From: Ascarosepion bandense
Lineage: Eukaryota > Mollusca > Cephalopoda > Sepiida > Sepiidae
NCBI GenBank assembly: GCA_037127315.1
Contig: JBBBDQ010000229.1
Location: 862,501-926,500 of the forward strand
Direction of reading: 5' to 3'
Length of the DNA stretch: 64,000 nt
This document shows positions 59,063 through 64,000 of this stretch, in pieces; within the stretch, counting starts at the first letter, position 1; every line of letters starts with the position of its first letter. The notes under the pieces were generated by a model that searched no databases, had not been told where the DNA came from, and worked only from the letters and a program-made list of their open reading frames with translations. The translations under genes and the position numbers were made by a program.

Positions 59063-60089
59063 CGAATTCCTTTCATCATAACTTAAAGTTAGGCACGCTC
59101 CAGACAAAATGTTTTCCTTTTTCTCTTGTGTTTATTGCACGCTCGACTCAAAGTCTGTTGTATTTTATTGAATGGCTGTAGATAAATTCGTTTTTAATTA
59201 TATCTCGCTTTCGCTCAGTGATTTCAAGCAGTAACTAACAAACAATATTAAGACTACTTCGAAATAAATAAACTTAACGATTACGTGGATTATTTTTTTG
59301 AGAGTTTCATTCTTTTTTTTTTACCTGAAATTAGTATTAAAAGGGTATATTTCGAAATCTAGATATACATTTCTAGAAATAGTTTGTTACTCTTTCTTTT
59401 TTTTTTCTTTTTTTTTTTGAATTTATGCATAAAACAAACTTATATTAGCATTACAGAAAGTCCAACTTGCTGAAAAAATATCCGTCTGGTTCGCACTAGG
59501 GAGTCGCCGATTATATTCTTACCAATTTCACCGTCTGAAAATCGTATGTGAGCAAAAATTATCCCAGCATGAAAAAAAAAAAAAAAAAAAAAGACATACC
59601 TCGTAATGCTCTGAAGTTATAAATAAAATGAATAGTACATGTCAGTGTGTCATTTATATTAAAATCGACTTCATCATAATATTAGATATTGCCAAACTTT
59701 TGAAAAAAATTAATGTGAGCACGACGAAGTTTTATAGAAAATGGAAACAAAAAACATATTTATACTTAACATCAGAAAGAGAAAGTTGAAATATCTAGGT
59801 ATCATAATAAGGAAAGAGGGTTTAGAAAATTTGCTACTCACAGGAGAAAATGAGGGAGAGACAGAAGAAAACAATGCATAAAGTACTTAAGCAAGCTTGA
59901 GTAAATGTATGGCAGCACAAGGTTTAGGAAAGTTAATAAAAATAAAAAATTATTAAGGTCTAAAAAAAAAACAGGAAATTGCGGAGAGCTATGATCGCCA
60001 ATATACTCAAGGGACACGGCACCGTAATTAGCCATTCAAAAAAGAGGCGATCATGGTTTTCCAATGTAGTCCTTTTTCTTTATCTGTGA
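59063..60089. other. Unassigned AT-rich sequence
   Basis: Homopolymer T and A tracts lie near 59310-59420 and 59573-59592. No gene was recognised. Confidence 0.45.
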
Positions 60090-60703
60090 ATTATGGTCAG
60101 GTGCCCCTGCCGTTCTCCTCAGTGTTCTTGACAGGCTCCAAAGGAGAGTCTGTAATGTGATAGGTACTGATCTAGCTGTTCGGCTGCAGCCACTTCCCCA
60201 TCGTCGAAATGTAGCCTCCCTTTGTCTGTTCTATAAATACTTTCATGTCTTCTGCTCAGACGAACTTAAGTCACTGATGCCTCCTCAACAGGTGTTTACT
60301 CGTGCAACCAGACTGGCAACTGGGCCCCACCCATTCACAGTCAGGTTAGCCAAATGCAGACGACAATTCTACTCCTTCAGCTTCTTCTCTCGCACTTACA
60401 GCCTGTGGAACTCGCTCCCGTATTCTTGCTTTCCTGACGGCTACAACCTCCAGAAATTTAAATGCAAAGTCAATACTCATCTACTAACCACTGGACTCTA
60501 GCTCTCTCCCCACCCTCGTATAACCTTCCCTTTCTCTCCACCTATGTATCTGTCATCGCACCTGCTTTCTCAGCTTTCTATTGTTCCTTTCTAACTAGTT
60601 TGTACTCCTCACTCTTTCCTAATTAATCTTTTTACATTTATGTAGCCCCCTGCACATCAGTGGCGTTTCCGCCTTGCTCGGGGTGAAATGATTAAAAAAA
60701 AAC
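60090..60703 (+). mobile_element. LINE reverse transcriptase C-terminus with complete 3' end
   Basis: An almost intact frame runs from about 60100 (AVLLSVLDRLQRRVCNVIG) through the 114-codon stretch 60157-60501: HRRNVASLCLFYKYF, TRATRLATGPHPFTV, SFSFFSRTYSLWNSLP and a terminal LQKFKCKVNTHLLTTGL, then stop. These are the usual last blocks of CR1/Jockey-like reverse transcriptases. A 3' UTR follows, ending CCCCTGCACATCAGTGGCG, CTCGGGGTGAAATGATT and an A tract at 60694-60703. The copy is 5'-truncated before the catalytic motifs. It is the reference for the family's 3' end in this window. Confidence 0.85.
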
Positions 60704-60785
60704 ATATCATGACTTTCTGGAAAGAATAGAAGAGTTCCCCGTTCCCATCACTGTTTTTTCTATATTTCTGAGATGAGGTATTATT

Positions 60786-61016
60786 TACACTATTTACATT
60801 ATTCTGACTATTGTCCTCATCTTTGCTGCCATCTGTACGACGTTTCTGCCGTTGTACACTATGGCCTTCTTTAGGTGCTAGAAATTTCGAACGGAACCCT
60901 TTATTACAATCACTGGGTTATATCATTTGTTCGAAATTCCTAGCACCTGGAAAAGTCCGGATAGTACAAATGGCAATAAAGATAATGGCAATAGTCCGAA
61001 TAATGCAAATAGTATA
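60786..61016. repeat. Foldback element
   Basis: The left arm (ACTATTTACATTATTC, GACTATTGTCCTCATC, GGTGCTAGAAATTTCGAAC) and the right arm (GTTCGAAATTCCTAGCACC, AATGGCAATAGTCCG, AATAATGCAAATAGT) are imperfect complements. The centre is about 35 bp (ACGGAACCCTTTATTACAATC). The left arm has an extra 25-bp block with GTTTCTGCCGTTGTACAC that is shared with 50790. Confidence 0.7.
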
Positions 61017-61253
61017 GGTGTGTCTTTCTCATAGATTAAATGTGATCCAAATGAGGGGATCCAATCAATCCTATCATTTAACCTATTATATGGGGAAAAG
61101 ATATGGATTCACGCCTATCCCGAGCGATTTAGTATGGGATATATCCCAAAAAGTTTGAAATGCACTCCTCTGATTGCGTGTTCCACATTTGGCGTTGATA
61201 ACAACAACATAACGGTAATCATGTTAGTAAATAGTCTACATTTAATTAATATA

Positions 61254-61794
61254 TTGGGTTTTCCCAAAAGTCGCGCACCATATACTAATTGGTATTTTTT
61301 CTATGTTTCCGATTTGATCTAATATGGGTGAGAAAGTAACAGAACAAGAAAGAGTTAAATTGTTTTTTATGTTTGGAGCAGATGGGGCAACATACCGCTA
61401 TGTAGCTCCAGAATTCAACCGCAATCATCTTGAGCGAGAAAAACCATTGAGTCATACCACTGTCTGTCGTTTGATCAAACGCTTCCAAGAAATTGGATCA
61501 GTTGCTGACTGTGAGAGATGTGGTCGACGAAAGAGTGCAACTGATGAAGAAACATTCACCATGGTTCTGGCAGATGTTAGAAACCCCGTGAAATAAGTAG
61601 GGAAAATAAGCCAGGAGTAAAAGATCAACAAAACAACAGTACATAGTATTTTGAAAACACAGAAAGAGAATTGATGCATGTGTTAATGCAGAAAGTGAAC
61701 AATTTGATCATCTGATATGTTTATGATCAATAAAATTGATATTCATACGTATCTCTTTTAAAATCTGGATGGTGCGCGACATCTGTGACAACTG
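61254..61794 (+). mobile_element. Mariner-like deletion derivative with DNA-binding frame
   Basis: The element is bounded by TA dinucleotides (61252-61253, 61795-61796), and both ends carry GTCGCGCACCAT in inverted orientation (61270-61281 and 61769-61780). Inside, 61324-61596 encodes 90 residues: a helix-turn-helix pattern with SHTTVCRLIKRFQEIGSV and a basic GRRKSATDEET stretch. This is typical of the N-terminal part of mariner/IS630-type transposases. After the TAA a second helix-turn-helix remnant (INKTTVHSILKTQKE) continues in frame with further stops. The catalytic domain is absent: only about 60 bp separate this from the right end. Confidence 0.7.
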
Positions 61795-62243
61795 TATACT
61801 ATGCGATTCAAACCAGAAATTAACAGAGCGTCGGAATCAAATTTCATAAAGAAACTTCTAATTTCTAAGAGGTTAATAGATGGTTGCCGTAGTATGTATG
61901 TAGATCAGCCGAAGAGATACCGAAGTTAACTGAGCATTCACTATCAAACAAAAGAATTGAAAGAGCCTAGCCCAAATCTTTTCTTTTTTTTTTTTTTTTG
62001 GAAATCAGAAAAGTCACTTCATAGCCACCAGTGTATAATTTGTGTTTCACGAGATGTCATTATTTGTCCCAAACATGTAAACATGCTCGACTCAGCTGAA
62101 TATACATATGAATACGTGGGAAAAGAGAAAGTCTCCTACAGCTTCGAGATCCACGTTCGAAAAAAGCTTCCCAAACCAACCACCAATATTAACGGACGCA
62201 TTCCAAATGTGAATAAACGATAGTGGATTATAGTTTTATTTCT

Positions 62244-62247
<4 letters not shown>
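61795..62247. other. Unassigned sequence
   Basis: The 88-codon frame at 61957-62223 begins in a T tract and has no recognised domain. Confidence 0.4.
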
Positions 62248-62296
<49 letters not shown>

Positions 62297-62334
62297 TAGA
62301 TAGATAGATAGATAGATATATTGATTGATTGATT
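62248..62334. repeat. (TA)n followed by (GATA)n and (GATT)n
   Basis: About 23 TA units run into six GATA units and then three GATT units. Confidence 0.95.
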
Positions 62335-62427
62335 GTTTAATACTTAGTGTTTGGTTCTAATAGGATTAGACCATTACACATTTGTATTAAAAAGTGTTCG
62401 ATGCAATTATATTGTCGAACTTTTGTA

Positions 62428-62875
62428 TATTTTCAATTTTTAAACGAGTTATTTCGCTACCCAGGTTTCTACCATGAGTGGTGTCTTCAGGCGATTTTTA
62501 ATAACTGATTTTACCTTTTACCATTTTTTTTTAAAGAACGCTCTTGTAACGGTGTTTTATTTGAACGTTCACGTGGCAGAGAATTTATGAACGCGCATTG
62601 TTTAAATTCAAACGAATTATGACGTTTTCATCCATGGTTGTATGAACTTAAGTGGTATTTCTTAGTGTGCATGCACTTTGTCATAATTTCTGTTCTTTCA
62701 TTTAACAGTTCGTCTTTATTTGAGTATGTCATAATGACGTGATCGTTCAAATAAAACACCGTTACAAGAGCGTTCTTAAAAAAAATGGTAAAAGGTAAAA
62801 TCAGTTATTAAAAAATCGCCTGAAGACACCACTCGTGGTAAAAATCTGGGTAGCGAAATAACTCGTTTAAAAATG

Positions 62876-62880
<5 letters not shown>
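62428..62880. mobile_element. Foldback element 1 with about 145-bp arms
   Basis: The left arm (62428-62574) and right arm (62737-62880) are complementary over most of their length: TTTAAACGAGTTATTTCGCT, GGTGTCTTCAGGCGATTTTT, AAGAACGCTCTTGTAACGG, TGTTTTATTTGAACG and their complements. The loop is about 160 bp and non-coding. The right end passes directly into a TA microsatellite. Confidence 0.85.

Positions 62881-62930
<50 letters not shown>
62881..62930. repeat. (TA)n microsatellite between two foldback elements
   Basis: 25 TA units join the end of foldback element 1 to the start of foldback element 2 with no other sequence. Confidence 0.95.
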
Positions 62931-62933
<3 letters not shown>

Positions 62934-63231
62934 GTAGGTTTGAAGGCTCTCGAAATGCGATTCGTAAAGTAAAGGAAAGTAAAAATGGTGTTGGGTATGA
63001 CCTATTTATTCATCATTAATATTTCGAGATCATAGTTTCATCTTCAGAATGATAGGAGAGCTTAATTTTACGTCCACTCGTGGTATGTGTCTTTCATCGA
63101 AGCTCTCCTTTCATTCTGAAGATGACAGCAAGATCTCGAAATATTAATGATTAATAAATAGGTATTACCCCACACCTTCTTTACCTTCCTTTATTTACTA
63201 TCTTTTTGTGAGAGCCTTAAAAACCTACCCA
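62931..63231. mobile_element. Foldback element 2 with about 130-bp arms
   Basis: TGGGTAGGTTTGAAGGCTCTC at the left is matched by GAGAGCC then TTAAAAACCTACCCA at the right (63210-63231). Further matches are CCTATTTATTCATCATTAAT, ATTTCGAGATC and ATCTTCAGAATG with their complements. The arms are 62931-63062 and 63101-63231, and the loop is 38 bp. It is unrelated in sequence to element 1. Confidence 0.85.
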
Positions 63232-63272
63232 GACACCTAACATGTACAATGCTTCAAGCAATGTAGAAAAGT

Positions 63273-63275
<3 letters not shown>

Positions 63276-63330
<55 letters not shown>
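63276..63330. repeat. (TA)n microsatellite
   Basis: About 27 TA units lead directly into CTAGCAGTATAGCC. Confidence 0.95.
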
Positions 63331-63331
<1 letters not shown>

Positions 63332-63713
63332 TAGCAGTATAGCCAGGCGTTGGTCGGGTGTGATGAAAGCTTTAAAACTAATCCATGGTCCTGGAGCTCA
63401 GATTCTTTGGACGTTGGCACGAAAGACTAAAAAGCAATAGTTGTTTCCAGTTAAAGCGAAACCATAGAGTGAAAGAAAAATGAATGGATGTAAGTCAAAT
63501 TTTGATTTAGTGGAATCGATATCGAATAAGATTTTGGTCGTAAACTGAATTTTGAAGGCTAAATTTAGTCCTCTGAGTAAATGCTACCATGGCTGAGACT
63601 AAGAACTACAATTATACCTACTTAGAGCCAAACCCGAAGCAAAAACTAAAATAAAAAGGCTGAAAAAATACAGACATACAGGCAGATAAACAGACACACG
63701 CACAAACATCTTG

Positions 63714-63772
<59 letters not shown>

Positions 63773-64000
63773 CGATTTTCTGCACTATTGTAAGAACTGC
63801 AACCATGAAACTTCTGAATATCGTTTTTTATGTTTTTGTCTATGAGTGTATCAAATTTGATTAAAATCGGACCACTCTTACTATAACTCGATCTTTTCGA
63901 TTATCGATTTTCGGTATTTATCAGGAGTACCTCGACACAAAACGGAGCTAAAAACATTCGCAGACGCTTATAGTACAACTGTGTAAATTTTCAACAAAAT
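63331..64000 (+). mobile_element. Dispersed repeat with internal TA microsatellite (runs off the window)
   Basis: It begins CTAGCAGTATAGCCAGGCG and matches the inverted copy at 13985-13371 over nearly its whole length. At 63660-63770 it has CAGACA-rich sequence, TTGCCTTATATATA and a TA run of about 26 units, where the other copy has unrelated sequence of about 80 bp. No coding frame belongs to it. Confidence 0.8.

Overview
The window looks like intergenic or heterochromatic nuclear DNA from an animal. It is AT-rich, full of long (TA)n microsatellites, and packed with eukaryotic retroposons: non-LTR retrotransposon fragments, SINEs with 5S rRNA-like and tRNA-like heads, mariner and pogo-type transposase remnants, and foldback elements. 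I recognise no host protein-coding gene and no intact functional RNA gene. The repeat style (5S plus tRNA composite SINEs, this LINE complement, dense TA microsatellites) would suit a mollusc, possibly a cephalopod. That placement is inference, not something the sequence proves.

Layout. 1-29.7 kb: a mosaic of decayed transposons. It holds the 3' end of a LINE family (306-370, again at 7448-8177, 19753-21055 and 60090-60703), a pogo/Tigger-like DNA-binding domain (3084-3364), several SINEs, a second LINE fragment (16506-17045), a complete 5S+tRNA composite SINE with target-site duplication (17480-17967), a complex repeat family bounded by TA microsatellites (18062-21555 and 22230-23757), a probable solo LTR (21698-22193), a perfect 152-bp palindrome (25369-25520) and the nuclease end of a third LINE type (25750-26252).

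29.78-50.14 kb: one continuous satellite array of about 20 kb. The 123-bp unit is itself a diverged dimer of two roughly 60-bp halves. This is the dominant feature of the window. Its middle (about 41.9-47.1 kb) is far more irregular than its ends.

50.1-64 kb: again a transposon mosaic. It holds a hAT-like non-autonomous element, an old tandem repeat with a period near 220 bp (55445-57000), a mariner transposase fragment split by a SINE with an 11-bp target-site duplication, a LINE 3' end, a mariner-like deletion derivative that keeps its DNA-binding reading frame, and a cluster of foldback elements separated from one another by TA microsatellites (62.4-64 kb).

Nothing here forms an operon or pathway. 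The relations are those of transposable elements: SINEs presumably depend on LINE reverse transcriptases, short inverted-repeat elements on transposases encoded elsewhere, and many copies are nested. The long reading frames in the satellite and in simple repeats are by-products of repetition, not genes.
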